NCBI GenBank assembly: GCA_021018815.1
Contig: JAITYX010000028.1
Location: 1,488,001-1,552,000 of the forward strand
Origin: Talinum fruticosum
Lineage: Eukaryota; Streptophyta; Magnoliopsida; Caryophyllales; Talinaceae
Direction: 5' to 3'
DNA length: 64,000 nucleotides
The position numbers and the translations under genes were made by a program. The notes under the pieces are model-generated. The model made no database searches, was not told the DNA's origin, and was given only the letters and a program-made list of their open reading frames with translations. Positions 1 through 11,940 of this stretch are shown here, piece by piece (position 1 is the first letter of the stretch; every line of letters begins with the position of its first letter).

Positions 1-580
1 TTGCAAGAAGTAGTTGAAGTTGAATATGTTGGTGAACCAATAAAAACGTGTGTGTTGTTTAAATGCGATTGGTTTGACCCTAGTCGTCCTCGGGAACTCG
101 GGGCCATAAATTTAGTTCGTATGTTGAAGTGCATCGTACAAGGCGTTATCGTAAGTACGATCCTTACATATTTGCTAGTACTACAACTCAGGTGTATTAT
201 ATGTCATATCCACAAGGGGTCCCTAGAGAAAGGCTAAATTGGTTCGTCGTAGTGGCAACAAAACCAAGGGCCGAGTTGATACTATTCCTCTTGCATTTCA
301 AGAGGATAGTATCGATACGATCGATCCTATAATAGAAACTTTGCCGGACACTTTGGTTAATAACTCAATATCAGCAGAAGAATTAGTTGATGATATTATG
401 TTAAATGAAGAAGATGGGATTGAGGATGTTAGTGAACAAGAGGATGGTGAAGAAGATGAGGAAGGTGAATGGGATGATGATAACATCACCGATTAGGAAG
501 ACGAACATCTCATATTCAATGATACCGAAGAGGATAGTGATGAAGACGATGATGATACTGATGATGAGGATGATGGCTAG
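1..580 (+). pseudogene. CACTA TNP2 transposase C-terminus (DUF4216 domain plus acidic tail), frameshifted
   Basis: TNP2 is the transposase that binds and cuts the ends of CACTA elements. Only its C-terminus is in the window. Frame 1 gives VLFKCDWFDPSR, the hallmark of DUF4216. The domain continues in frame 3 from about 129 (YDPYIFASTTTQVYYMSYP), then in frame 2 from about 239. A strongly acidic, low-complexity Glu/Asp tail follows, with one internal stop at 494-496 and the last stop at 578-580. At least two frameshifts are needed, so this copy is not functional as read. An acidic tail after DUF4216 is common in these transposases. The downstream gene is the Transposase_24 gene in the same orientation, the usual CACTA order. 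Confidence 0.88.
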
Positions 581-825
581 TTAAACATGTTCTTTTTTTG
601 GTTTGTTTTATATTGAATAACTTTTATTTATGTTGTAATTAAATGAATTCTTATTAATGTAATGAAGGTTAAACAATTGAAGCGTAATTTCTTAATAGAA
701 GAATATTTATGTCTAACGCTTACATGTTTATATGTTTACTAATGTTTCTATTTTGTGTTATATTGAATCACTTTAACCGTTGGATGTTTACTAATAATGT
801 TTTTATGTTGTTTATGTTAGGAAAT

Positions 826-2592
826 ATGGAGAGAGGTAGAGGCGGAGTCGAAAAGATCAGCTACTCGGGGACGAGGCTAGAAACGTCATTACCGATGGTG
901 AAGGCAATGATGTAAGCACTTCTACACCCTCTCAAAACCCTCCTAACCTTCGAGTCTCCTATAGGTGGAGCACTATCTCCACACTCCCCTTACAACCAAA
1001 CTCCAATGGGTGGGTCATTCATTCCCAACCCTCCTTAGTTCCAACCTCCCAACATCCCACATGCAAAGCCCTATGGGTGGGTCTTTCATTCCAAACCCCC
1101 ATATTCTCAACACCCTCATATGTACTCAAACCCGCCCAATACGTACGCATATAACTAATATGGTACAACCAACATACCACGCATTCACGTTGGTGCCGAA
1201 CAAAGGCCTACAAATGATGGGCCAACTGATGCGAGCAACGAGCATGCTAACCTTGAATCAAGCAGTGCTAGCGGTCGGGAAAAGATTCGGATTGAGCCGG
1301 ATGGCAAAGGGTAAGTGTGATAATAAGTAATAAAATAAATTAAGCTTCATAGTAGAATAGTAGAACTAACTGTTTTCTATGTGTCTTGATTAGGTTCTTC
1401 CCCATTGATAAAGTTGTGGGCACGATTTCCCACATCTTCCAAAGCAAGTATGACGGAGCATGGCCTACATAGGGTAAAGTTCCTCAATCACAACGTGATT
1501 TGTGGTTTTATGAGTTCAAGGTAATGAAAAATCTTTAGTTTTCTTAATTTCGATAACATAATGACTTTTTGTGCATTTTTTAGCATTATATTATAATTTC
1601 ATAACTTACAATCCTACTTCTTCATTTATACAAAAATTTTTCACTCGGTCACCAACCGATGAAGTCCAAATAAGAAGAAATTTTGAGAAGAAAGGAAGTG
1701 ATCGATTGAAGGACTTCATGCTTGAAGGTAAGGAAAAATAAGAAGAAGGCGAAATGGTTGGGTGACAACTACTGGCAAGAGTTGTTGGAATATTGAGAAA
1801 TTGCTGACTACAAGAAGTTCCGCGAGCGAGGCTCGAAAAAACCGCCATGCTGATCAAGGTGGACTTGGTTCATCGCTCCATACTTGTGGCTCAATCCCTA
1901 TGACGGAGCACAAGTGGCGATTGGTACAAACCCCTTATTACTTATCACGCATGCAACTATTAGCATGTTCATATTAGTAAATTAAATATATACTAAGACC
2001 GGTTTCTATTTAGATGAAGGAGGTTAAAGGAGTTCAACCTCTACCGCCCAACTATTTTCACGAACTTACAAAACAAAAAGGACGAATGGGTCTACCAAAA
2101 ATCCAAGGCCATTTATGTGAGTAACCTCATATACGCAATTTTCATATTTTTCAATATATGGTTTTCTTTGATAACCTGTGATAGTTACATGACTCAAATA
2201 TTTATATATTATTTAGGAAAAGTTTCAAAAGAGTGGGAAGAGTTAAAAACACTCAACCCACTCAACCTTCTACCGATGACCCCAACTCTTCGAGGATCAT
2301 GTCTCCACCCCTTCACAACATGAGTTGTGGGTCAAAGCCAATGTGAATAGGAAAGGTCGCATTTATGGATTTGGATCCGAGGCTAAAAACTTAAAACCAA
2401 CCATGTCCCTCAAATCACCGAAAGCTTCTACTCCGGATGCCTCGGTAGATTTGAGAGCAACAATGCATAATTTAACATCCGAGTTACATTAATGGATTGA
2501 GCATGCTCGTGTGCTTGGGTTGGAAAATAGGCAGCTTAAAGAAAAGGTGGACAGATTACGCCGAGCCTATAGCACGCTTCACTAAATTCATG
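826..2592 (+). pseudogene. CACTA TNPA-like protein (Transposase_24, Ptta/En/Spm family), first part
   Basis: TNPA-type proteins bind the subterminal repeats of CACTA elements and assist TNP2. The ATG at 826 follows a TTAG splice-acceptor-like site. The conserved block starts near 1390 (FFPIDKVVGTISHIFQSKYD, then a WPT-GKVPQSQRDLWFYEFK-like stretch). It continues at about 1670 (NFEKKGSDRLKDFM), about 1830 (KKNRHADQGG, then GGSLHT-like and TEHKW), about 2080 (DEWVYQKSKAIY) and about 2325 (HELWVKANVNRKGRIYGFGSEA). A coiled-coil-like stretch (LENRQLKEKVDRLRRAY) ends the part before the Copia insertion. Sections are separated by intron-like AT-rich gaps and by several stops and frameshifts, so the gene is decayed as well as interrupted. 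The family is recognised by motif order; exon borders are uncertain. Confidence 0.85.
2588..2592. other. Target-site duplication of Copia-1, left copy (TCATG)
   Basis: These five bases directly precede the 5' LTR and are repeated exactly at 13537-13541 after the 3' LTR. Confidence 0.95.
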
Positions 2593-4192
2593 TGAAGACT
2601 CGGACACTTGCTCAACACTTTTCCGAGTTGTATAAAAGTAACCGGGTATAATAATCTCGCACTTATAGAATTTTGATTCCAAGGTATTCTCTGTTTGCTA
2701 GAAACTTTTCTGAGTGATACGGTATCTTATCTAAGTGATACGGCTTTTACTTCGTATATTTCTTGCTTATCCTTGATTGACTTAGAAAATTGATATGCAT
2801 ATCTCACTCGGTTCCGAGTCCCTCATCACTCAGATTTATCGCGTATTGAATAGACCAGTATTTCATCTTTCCTCACTCGGATCCGACTTCGGTTATTAGC
2901 TCTATTCGATATAGTCGGTACTTCTAGTATGTTTCTTGCTTAGTCTATATCAAATTATTTCACTCGATATTCTTTACTCGAACTTGATTCTTCGCTTAGA
3001 CTAAGTCGGATGGAATTCCGAGTATCATGGATATTGAACTCGGAAAATTCCATTCCTCTTCCGACTCGGATAATTAGTTGTTTAATTATCATAACTATTT
3101 TATTATCTCGTGTCTAACCTTGGACCAAAGTATTTTATACTTTGAGAACCAAAGTTGATTTACTTTTGTAGGTTATTCAAATGAGGATACACCTTTTTCA
3201 AACCACAAAAGTAACCTGGATTCAAAATGTCAAATCACCAGCAGACATGGCTTTTCACCTTCTCTACTCCGGTCTTAGAAGATTGTGTCGGAGCTGTCTG
3301 TTTCCAAATCTGGAAAAGCTGGAACGCTAAGCTTAACGGTGGTTTCCACCTTATCTTTAAAGACACCACCGAGTGGTTTTGGGACTTCCAAGAGAGTTAA
3401 ACCGTTGTCCAACGTTCACATTACAACGGATACTTTCTAAGTGACTCGGAAAACTTCGTCAACGGTCACAAAGGACTCTCGGTCAGCGAGATGAAGATAA
3501 CGGCTACTCTGCCTGGTCATCTATAAATAGAAGCCAACTCACAAGACTTGAAGATTGCCGAAATTATTGTTAATACACATACTTGAGAAAAGTCGTTGTA
3601 TTTACTCTCAATCTTCTACTTACAACTCCTACTCTGTAATTCATTATTTTCTAAGTTGTAAGGTCTTGTACTCAGTTAGAAACACTTTCTTACTTTCTCT
3701 GTAAGGTCCCTTGACTACGCTGTAAGGGTTAACTCAGCTTAGTTGTCTCTAGCTGTAAGGGTTATCTCAGCTAGGAAGTACTAGATCGAGATAAGGGAAT
3801 TTATGAGTCTAGGAAAACTTGTATAGAGTTGTCTAAGGGAGCAACTCGGGTTCGATCGGTTCACGGTATTTTGTGGACTCAAAATAGTGGATTTGACTTC
3901 GTGCTTGGACTAGCACGGTCCGTGGTTTTCTGCCCGAGGAGGGTTTCCACGTAATTTATAAGTTTTATCTTTCCGAGTTCATTCTAGACTCGAGACGGTC
4001 ATATCACTCCTGCTTGACTTGCTTATTTATTCGTGATAGCATTTCCGAGTCCAAGCTTTTCGACCCTGCTATTTGACTCATAACCTGTCTCTGTCTCGTT
4101 CGCTAACAAAAGAGCTAACGTTTCCACGAAAAACTTCCATTACCCTATTCACCCCCTCTAGGGTGACTCGGACTCTCCCGAGCAAACCTTCA
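2593..4192 (+). repeat. 5' LTR of Copia-1
   Basis: The 1600-bp LTR carries its own promoter: a TATAAATAG box at 3522-3530 marks the U3/R boundary. Transcripts probably start about 30 bp further on. The LTR is dense in the words ACTCGG and CCGAGT, including the near-palindrome ACTCGGTTCCGAGT at about 2814. Its sequence matches 11941-13536 and, in reverse, 55084-56677. Confidence 0.95.
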
Positions 4193-4194
4193 AT

Positions 4195-4208
4195 TGGTAT
4201 CGAGCCTA
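4195..4208 (+). other. Primer-binding site of Copia-1 (initiator tRNA-Met type)
   Basis: TGGTATCGAGCC starts two bases after the 5' LTR. Most plant Copia elements have TGGTATCAGAGC here, complementary to the 3' end of initiator tRNA-Met. This copy lacks the A of CAG, the same kind of change seen at many other CAG/CTG sites in the window. Confidence 0.85.
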
Positions 4209-4251
4209 GCCTTTTAGAAAGGATCTAACAATCCAAAGGTCTAAAGATCAA

Positions 4252-6080
4252 ATGGCTCGGAACGCCGGAGATTCGACGAAGGAAGATCTTCCAACGAGGC
4301 CACCAAAATTCAAAGGATCAAACTTCGGGCGCTTGGAAGAAACTCATGGAATGTTTCCTCATGGATCATGATGAAGATGTATGGGAAATCATACAACAAG
4401 GAAACTACATTCCAATGAAGACAGAGGAATTCACAATCATTCCCAAGACAAAAGCCGAATTCACTCCGGGTGAAGCAGAGAAGTTCGGGAAGAACTTCAA
4501 GGCAATGAACATTATAATGTGCGCCATTAGCTCGGAAGAATACAACCGAGTGTCTGCTCGTGATTCAGCAAAAGAAGTGTGGGACACCCTTGTCAACACT
4601 TACGAAGGCACAAGCCAGGTCGAACAAGCGAAGATAAGTCGGTATCTTCACAAATATGAGCTTTTCAAGATGGAGCCGAAGAGAACATCACTCATATGTT
4701 CATTCGATTTCTTGAGATTACCAACAATCTCAAATCATCTGGGTGAGAAGATTTCCCCGAGGAAATGTGCGGAAAGATACTCAGAAGTCTACCCAAGAAA
4801 AGATGGGGTCCCAAAGTGACTGCCATAGAGGAGGCTCGAAACCTCTCACTCTTAAAGCCGGACGAGCTCATCGGGAAGCTTCTCACTCACGAAATCCATC
4901 TAGAAGAAGAGGATGCTGAGGGCGTACCAAAAGGAACATTGCACTTAAAGCCTCGAGAATCCAAAGAAGCAAATCGAGCTCCTTTGACTCGAGAAGATGA
5001 TCCCATGGCACTTATTGCAAGAGGCTTCAAGAGAATAATGAAGCACAAAAGATGGGATAAACGACCAAAGGAAGAATTCTACAAGAAAGACAAGAGGGAC
5101 GAGAAAAGGTAAGTATTCCTCACCCTCAAAGTTATCTTTATCTAAGAATTCTGGATGTTTTGAGTGCGGCGGCAAAGACCACATAGTCAAGGATTGTCCA
5201 AAAAGGAAAAGGGACAGAAAGAAGAAGAAGGCCATGATGGCAACATGGAGCGATGAGGACTCATAAGAAGATGATGAGGACTCGAGATGACTCGAAGTGT
5301 CGATGGCAATCTCTAACTCGAAGCTGAAAGAGAGTCGGACTTAGACTCAAACAATGAGGAAACTAATCCTCAAGAGGTAATTGATTATTTCCTCAAATTC
5401 TCCCAAGTCGATTTAGCTAAGTACATTTTTACTTTGGAAGAAAAGTCCAATTCGATTCTACTCAATTCGAAGAACAACTTGAGTCAATTTCTTACGAGAG
5501 CACGTTTTTGAAAAATGAATTGGAAAAGCTGAGACTCACGCTCGAGAGAACTCAAGACTAGTGCTCAAACTAATGAGGCTGAGTCGAGCTACTCGGGAAA
5601 AAAATGAGCAACTAAAAGGAAGCTCACTGAGTCTCAAGATTAGGTTTTAAAGTTTACTCAAGGTCAGAAGAACCTTGACATGCTCTTAGGATCACAATGT
5701 GTCTCTTTTCGAAAAGAAGGTCTTGGTTTCAACAAAGAGGAAGAATCCAATTCCTACTCGGAATTGTTCAAAAGGATTCCAGAGCTGTAATGTTCGGGAA
5801 AGGCTGAGCACGGTCCCATTCACAGAAATGAAGGGAGGACTAAGCCCGGAATTGTCTACAAAAAGAAACCATTTTCTCCTGTTTCAAAAGGAAAGGTTTT
5901 TAAAAAGAAAGAGACACGGACTCGGTTCTCTTAGAAGAAGACTCAAAATCGAGACAAAACCCAAAGTTGTTCAAATGCGGGTTCCGAAACATCTTCTTCC
6001 TCGAAAAGGACCACAATAAGGAATGTTATTGGGTTTGTTAGAGGAAGTGACAAGGGTTAGATTATCTCTGTTTTGCGGGT
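4252..6080 (+). pseudogene. Copia-1 gag (UBN2-type capsid with zinc knuckle), frameshifted
   Basis: Gag forms the virus-like particle in the cytoplasm. The ATG at 4252 opens MARNAGDSTKEDLPTRPPKF in frame 1; the capsid domain then continues in frame 2 from about 4340, with EVWDTLVNTYEGTSQVEQAK typical of UBN2/gag of Copia elements. A third frame from about 4765 carries the end of the domain. A CCHC knuckle, CFECGGKDHIVKDC, lies at about 5155-5196, followed by a Lys/Arg run. After it comes an acidic Ser/Asp/Glu-rich stretch and a coiled-coil-like region that leads into pol at about 6080. At least five frameshifts or stops break it. The copy at 62600-64000 is homologous and in places keeps the frame better. 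Confidence 0.9.
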
Positions 6081-6099
6081 CACTTAGAAAAGATCAAAG

Positions 6100-9000
6100 G
6101 ACACTGGTACCTTGATAGTGGATGCTCACGGCACATGTCGGGAGATGCGGGACTCTTTTCGAGTTGGAAAAACATAAAGGAGGAAAAGTCACATTTGGAG
6201 ATGATAGCAAAGGCAAGATAGTTAGAATTGGCAAGATTGGAAAAGGAAGCAATCTGGTCGAGTCCAGTCTACCTTGTCAAAGGATTAAAGTATAATCTGC
6301 TCGGCATCTCTCAACTTTGTGATAAAGGTCAAGAGGTAAGATTCACTCGGACCAATTGCTACATTTCGATGTCTCTACTAAAGAGATCAAGCTTTCGGGT
6401 AAGAGATCGGGTAATACCTATACCATTCCTCTTTCGACCCAAGTCATAATTTATCTTGCTTAAAAGCATCTCTTCTTGATGATTCTTGGACATGGCATCG
6501 TAGATTAGGCCATATTAGCATGCATACTATCAAAAAGTTGGCATCTCATGGTCTCGTTAGGGGTTTACCTAAGCTGTGTTTTTAGAAAGACAAAGTTTGT
6601 GAAGCATGCACCGAGAGGAAACAAGTTAGATCTTCATTCAAATCTCTGAAGACAGTTTCCACATCCAAAGTACTTGAGCTACTACATATGGATTTATGTG
6701 GTGAAATCCCTATGAAGAGTCTTGGAGGTAAATCTTACATATTTGTTATTATTGATGATTATTCACGATTTACCAGGTGTGTTTTCTTAAGCACAAAAAT
6801 GAAGCTTTCAAGGAGTTCAGCAAGCTCTGCAGAAAAATCCAAGTTGAGTCTCGGACTCGGATCCGGAGGATTCGAGCCGACCATGGAAGGGAGTTCGACT
6901 ACTCGGAATTCTCGAGTATTGTGACAAAAACGGAATCTCTCACAACTTCTCAGCACCCAGAACTCCTCAACGAGAATGGAGTAGTAGAGAGAAAGAACAG
7001 AACCCTTGAAGAAATAGCAAGGACGATGATGATTGAGCACAACTTGCCTTACTACTTACAGGCGAGGCGATCAACACAACCAACTATACTTTGAATAGAT
7101 GCCTCATCGGACCCATTACTGAAGAAAACACCTTATGAGCTCTACAAAGGGAAGAAGCCAAATATTTCCTATTTCAGACCTTTCGGATGTAAGTGCTACG
7201 TTCACAACAATGGTAAGGATCACCTGACCAAGTTTAATGCTTGGGTCGAGATGAAGGTATTTTTCTAGGTTACTCTTCTCACAGCAAAGCTTATTGTATT
7301 TTCAATAAGAGAACTAACAAAGTGGAAGAGAGTATCCACATTATATTTGATGAGCTTGAACAGGAGAAACCAGGCGAGTCTTCATACTCGGAATTGAAGC
7401 TCGGTAGAGATGATGACGAAGGCTGAGCCTACCAAGGCTCGACTCAACCCACTCGGAATGAAGTCACTCGGAACGAGGTAACTCAGAATGAGACAACTCA
7501 AGAGCTCACTCCGAACGAACAAGTCAATGAAGAAGATCACACAGAACAGGCTTACGAAGATCAAGCAGTTCAGCCCATAAATCTCGTAAATCGGAGAACC
7601 GGTAAAGCATTCAAGTTTACTTCTAGTCATCCACTAGAAAATATAATATCCGATATCAACGGTGGGGTAAGAACTCATTCCTCTCTTCAAAATCTACGTG
7701 CATTCACTGCATTCATTTCATTAATCGAACCCAGAAATGCACTAGAGGCCCTTAATGAACCTAAATGGGTAGAGGCCATACAAGAGGAACTCAATCAATT
7801 CGAAAGAAACCAAGTCCGGACTCGACCAACCGACCTTCGACCACCCAGTTATAGGAACCAAATGGGTTTTCAAAAATAAACTGGATGAGGGTGGAGTGGT
7901 AGTCGAAACAAGGCTAGACTTGTGGCTCAAGGTTACAATCAAGAAGAAGGAATTGATTTTTGGGAAACCTTTGCACCGGTTGCTAGAATCGAAGCTATTA
8001 GAATACTTGTTGGCATTTGCATCTAGCATGCATATTAAATTATATCAAATGGATGTCAAGTGTGCGTTTCTCAATTGTTTTATTGAAGAAGAAGTCTATG
8101 TCGAGCAGCCTCCTGGTTTTGAAAACTCGGAATTTCCCAATCATGTTTTCAAACTTCAAAAGGCTCTCTATGGTCTTAAACAAGCTCCTCGAGCTTGGTA
8201 TGAAAGACTGAGTAGCTTCTTGGTTCAAAATGATTTTAAAAGAGGACAGATCGACAAGACACTCTTCATAAAGACCAAGGGGAAAGATTTTCTTATTGTT
8301 CAAATATATGTTGATGATATTATCTTTGGTGCTACTATTGAATTTACGTGTCGAGAATTTTCCGAGTTGATGAGTCGGGAATTTCAAATGAGTATGATGG
8401 GAGAACTCAATTTCTTCCTTGGTCTACAAATCAAACAAGACAAAGATGGGATTTATGTCCATCAATCTAAGTATACCAAGGAGCTGCTGAAGAAATACAA
8501 ACTCCAAGATGCAAAACACGCATCTACTCCTATGAGCAGACGGTATCAAGCTTGACTCGGACGAGAGAGGTAAAGTAATAGATCGAAACTCTATCGAGGT
8601 ATGATTGGATCTTTGCTATATCTTACTTCCAGCCGGCCGGATATAATGTTCGGTGTATGTCTATGCACAAGATTTCAAGCTAATCCAAAAGAATCACATC
8701 TCACTGCGGTGAAGAGAATATTCGAGATATCTTGTAGGTACTCGGAACTTAGGTCTATGGTATTCAAGAGACTCAAAGCCGACTCTCACTTGGATACTCG
8801 AGACGCGGACTACGCTGGATACAAAGTTGATCAAAAGAGCACTTCTAGAGCTTGCCAATTTCGGGTCAATCCCTAATATCCTGGCACTCAAAGAAGCGTA
8901 ACTCGGTAGCTCTATCAACTGCTGAAGCTGAGTATATTACAGTTGGAGCTTGTTGCGCTCGGATTCTATGGATAAAGCAACACTTGAAAGATCTTGGACT

Positions 9001-9252
9001 ATCCTTCAAATCGGTTCCAATCAAGTGTGACAATCAAAGTGCAATCAGCATCACCAAGAATACGAGTCCAACATTCGAAAACAAAGCATATCGAGGTTAC
9101 ATATCACTTCCTACGAGACCACTCGGAAAAATGTGACATTGAACTTGAGTTCATTCCTACTAATCTTCAATTAGGCTGATATTTTTACTAAGCCTCTTGG
9201 TGAAGATCGGTTTTGCTTTATTCCAAATGAGCTTGGTATGTTAAATGCTTAA
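6100..9252 (+). pseudogene. Copia-1 pol (protease, integrase, reverse transcriptase, RNase H), broken
   Basis: Domains follow the Copia order. Protease: LDSGCSRHMSGD at about 6110-6150. The GAG-pre-integrase zinc-binding region is at about 6490-6640 (HRRLGHIS..., CEACTERKQ). Integrase core is at about 6680-7100: MDLCGEI and RADHGREF carry the two Asp, VVERKNRTLEEIARTMM the Glu. Reverse transcriptase is at about 7830-8560, the longest open stretch (7896-8555), with FKLQKALYGLKQAPRAWYERL and the catalytic YVDD at about 8310. RNase H and its connection run from about 8600 to 9180 (SLLYLTSSRPDIMFGV..., LSTAEAEYI). The stop is TAA at 9250-9252. Many small frameshifts and stops occur, so no polyprotein can be made as read. 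Gag and pol are probably one reading frame in the intact family. Confidence 0.92.
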
Positions 9253-9638
9253 CTGTATGCTATTCATTACATGATTACGTGTTATGTGTTTTCACTTTTA
9301 ATAACCATTAGCTCGGTTGATTCGGTGATACTTGGGTTAGTAGTTATTTCGTGTTTCGAGTCACTCGAAACTATTCCGAGTTATACTCGGTCGTAGAGAA
9401 ACTTGGACTTCAAATTTTCCGAAACTATCTCTAGACTAGTGGAGAGTTTCGAAATATATTTTCAAAATCTTTCTCTCTCTCTCTCTCGAGCGCTGCGATC
9501 ATTCGATAGCCGTAGATTTCTAACCGCTAAGATCTTAACCATTGAAGAGAACCGCCACACTGGTCTTCGATGATCGATGGACAAGCCGAGTCGAACGGAG
9601 TTATACTTAATGGATAGTTGACGGGCGCGCTTCTTTTC

Positions 9639-9647
9639 TATAAATAG
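9639..9647 (+). promoter_or_regulatory. Candidate internal core promoter (TATA box) before the envelope-like ORF
   Basis: A perfect TATAAATAG lies between the pol stop (9252) and the ATG of the third ORF (9886). It is 239 bp upstream of that ATG and followed by a pyrimidine-rich CTCTCTCTC leader. The sister element has the same box at 58975-58983 on the minus strand, 234-244 bp before the matching ATG. Position and conservation suggest a subgenomic promoter; transcription from it is inference. Confidence 0.5.
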
Positions 9648-9885
9648 CGCCTATTCATCTTCGTCTCGGTATTCTACATTTCATCTCTCTCTCAAACAAA
9701 ACTTTTCGCGGAAGCTTTCTACGTACATAGTGTTTGGTGAAATTCTTCAAGCGCTCGTAAAGGCCATCTCACGTAAGTTTCGATTGCTCTCATCTCTTTC
9801 TTCTACTCCTTTTCATTTGTACTCATCTTCCTTTTCCTCTCTTTTCTTTGTCAAAAGTTTCATCTTTCGTACCTCTTATTTCAAA

Positions 9886-11725
9886 ATGCCTAAGAGAGGT
9901 AACCATCCCGACTTCCAAGTCTCTTCCTCCGCCAAAATCCTCGCACCAAAACGGCAGAAAGCTCTACCCCTCCAAACCCATTGTCACCCGGTACCTCACG
10001 TCTGGATGATAAATTCTTTCCAACAACCAAATTTTCTTGGTTGCCAACATTCAAACCACTGGGGTATATAACTTTCTTTGTTTAAGCGAGTTCATCTATC
10101 CCGAACTCGTTTCGAGTTCTACACTCACCTCCTCGGAAAATGTTCTAACCCCCGGGTTCGAACATCACCTGTTCGAATAAACTCCTCTCTCCTCCACCGC
10201 TTGTTCAAGGTCTCTTGTCTCTTCTTGAACAGCAATCCCATTCCCTTCACTTGAAGTCGCCGACAACTTCTTTGAAAAGTACGCCAAAGAGTTCCCCGAG
10301 TCCTGGAAGAACTTTTCGGTGACTCGGTTGAAGTCGAAGCACGTCTTCGTGCTTTCTGCCGATGAGAACCTTCTTCTCTCAGCATTCTAGCAAGGAGAAC
10401 CCCAACTCCAAGCACCTCAAAGCTCTCTTTGACATTCTTGAGGGCTACGAAGTAGACCTCTTCCTCTCCGTAATTGAGCGGATGGCAGCTGTGCCAGCTC
10501 AACTTCAAACCAAGAAGAACACCTCTCTTCCTTTCGGTGCTCTTCTTACTCTCGTTTTCAAACAATTCCAAGTTCCTATCCCCTTAGACCCAAACGCTAT
10601 GTCCGAGGCTGCCATTGTTGTCGGCAAAAAGGAACTTCGAGGGTACGGATACCGGAAGCCGACCCTAGTATCCGGGTCCATAACTCGGAGCCGAGGCCTC
10701 CTTCTCCGCCTTAGACTCGGAAATCAACCCCTCTCTCTCTCCCTCTCCACCAGGTGGTGCCTCCACCTCGAGTGCCTCCAAATCTCTCTCTGCTCTTTTG
10801 TCCCCTCTTTTTATGGACAAAATCAGCTCTGTGTCCACTTGTTTTCCAGGACACGCTTCGGTCTTTCAAACTTGCCATCCAAAATCCGAACATCAACCAA
10901 AAGACCGCCTAATCCCAAATCCGAGAGCGACGAGTCTCTAATTCTTGAGATGAGGGAGCTGGTGAAGGAGCAAAAGGAGCTGATTGAGCTCCTCGGAGAG
11001 AGAAGGTCCAAGGCGGCTCAGGACCAAGGTGACTCGGACGCGTCTAAAGCGTCTTCGAGCCCAGTGTCTAACCTCCTTGGACAGCGGGAAAGAAGAAGAA
11101 GAAGCTGCAGATGTAAAAGCAACGACGCCGAGGAGCTCGCGGTTGAGGCGGCTCCATCCGGGCAAGAGGAGGAACACAAGGAAGAAGCAGTAAGAAGCTG
11201 CGAGGGTCAGCCTGCTCCATAAGCTCGGATAGCAAGTACTCGGCTCGGACGGCGAGCCTGGGTGGGTCGAAGACCTAGGCTGCACTAGCGGGTCGGCTCG
11301 AGCAGCCCCAGGCTACCGAGGTTCAAAGGGAAGAACCCCTCGATCCACTCATTCTAGGTCGACCACTCGGAGCCGAGCCCTCGATGATCATCCCAGTTCT
11401 CCCTCCCGCTGCGCTCAAGCACATCGTTAAGATCTTACCAGCGCCGGCGTACCTCCAACCCCTCCGCTTCCACTCGGAAATCCCCTTCTCCCTCGTAGGC
11501 GCCATGCACTCGAGTCACAATTCCTCAATCTGCCGATTCTTCTTCTTTCCGAGAGATTTCTATTTTTCTTTCTTTTTTTTTGTCCGGACATCCAAGTTGT
11601 ACTATTTCTTTTCTCCCTTCTTTTTGTTGTTTTTGCTTGAAAGGCAAGGGGGAGAAATAGACTTAGAAAACTTGTTGTCTAGTTTAGGGGAGATTTCTCT
11701 CCGAATCTTTGTAATCTTTTTATGA
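9886..11725 (+). pseudogene. Copia-1 third ORF, Sirevirus envelope-like protein, frameshifted
   Basis: An additional ORF between pol and the 3' LTR is the mark of Sireviruses, where it is called envelope-like; its function is not known. The ATG at 9886 starts MPKRGNHPDFQVSSS. The middle of the protein is the longest open piece (10362-11222): about 110 residues including LKALFDILEGYEVDLF and TSLPFGALLTLVFKQF. A charged coiled-coil-like stretch follows (MRELVKEQKELIELLGERR) and then a Ser-rich, basic region. The end, in another frame (11384-11725), is hydrophobic and Phe-rich, a possible membrane segment around 11550-11640, followed by a purine-rich AAGGGGGAGAAA word. Several frameshifts separate these parts. 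The sister copy (56895-58741, minus) has the same arrangement. The label envelope-like rests on position rather than on a known fold. Confidence 0.75.
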
Positions 11726-11927
11726 TCAATGAATTAATGCTTTCTCGTCTATGTTTTATGTGTTTACAATCTTTACGAGTTAACATTATTTCATTGTTAA
11801 GCATACTTTACTTTATGCTCGTGATACATTAAGTTTGTTTTACTCAACTCTCTTCATGCGTAGCTATTCAGAATCGGATCTCTTTCACTAACAAAAGTTT
11901 CTGTCTAAGTATGGAATGCCTTTCATC

Positions 11928-11940
11928 AAAAAGGGGAGAT
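11928..11940 (+). other. Polypurine tract of Copia-1
   Basis: AAAAAGGGGAGAT directly abuts the 3' LTR and primes plus-strand DNA synthesis. A second purine word, AAGGGGGAGAAA, occurs about 280 bp upstream at about 11650; repeated tracts are typical of Sireviruses. Confidence 0.88.

Noticed and set aside
4945..5235. Antisense ORF over Copia gag, also seen at 63278-63553
   Set aside because: It is the mirror of the Lys/Glu-rich gag coding strand; stops are rare there in the opposite frame.
9474..9488. CT microsatellite as a regulatory GAGA element
   Set aside because: It is a short simple repeat, shared by the sister copy only in part (59140-59152); no evidence of function.
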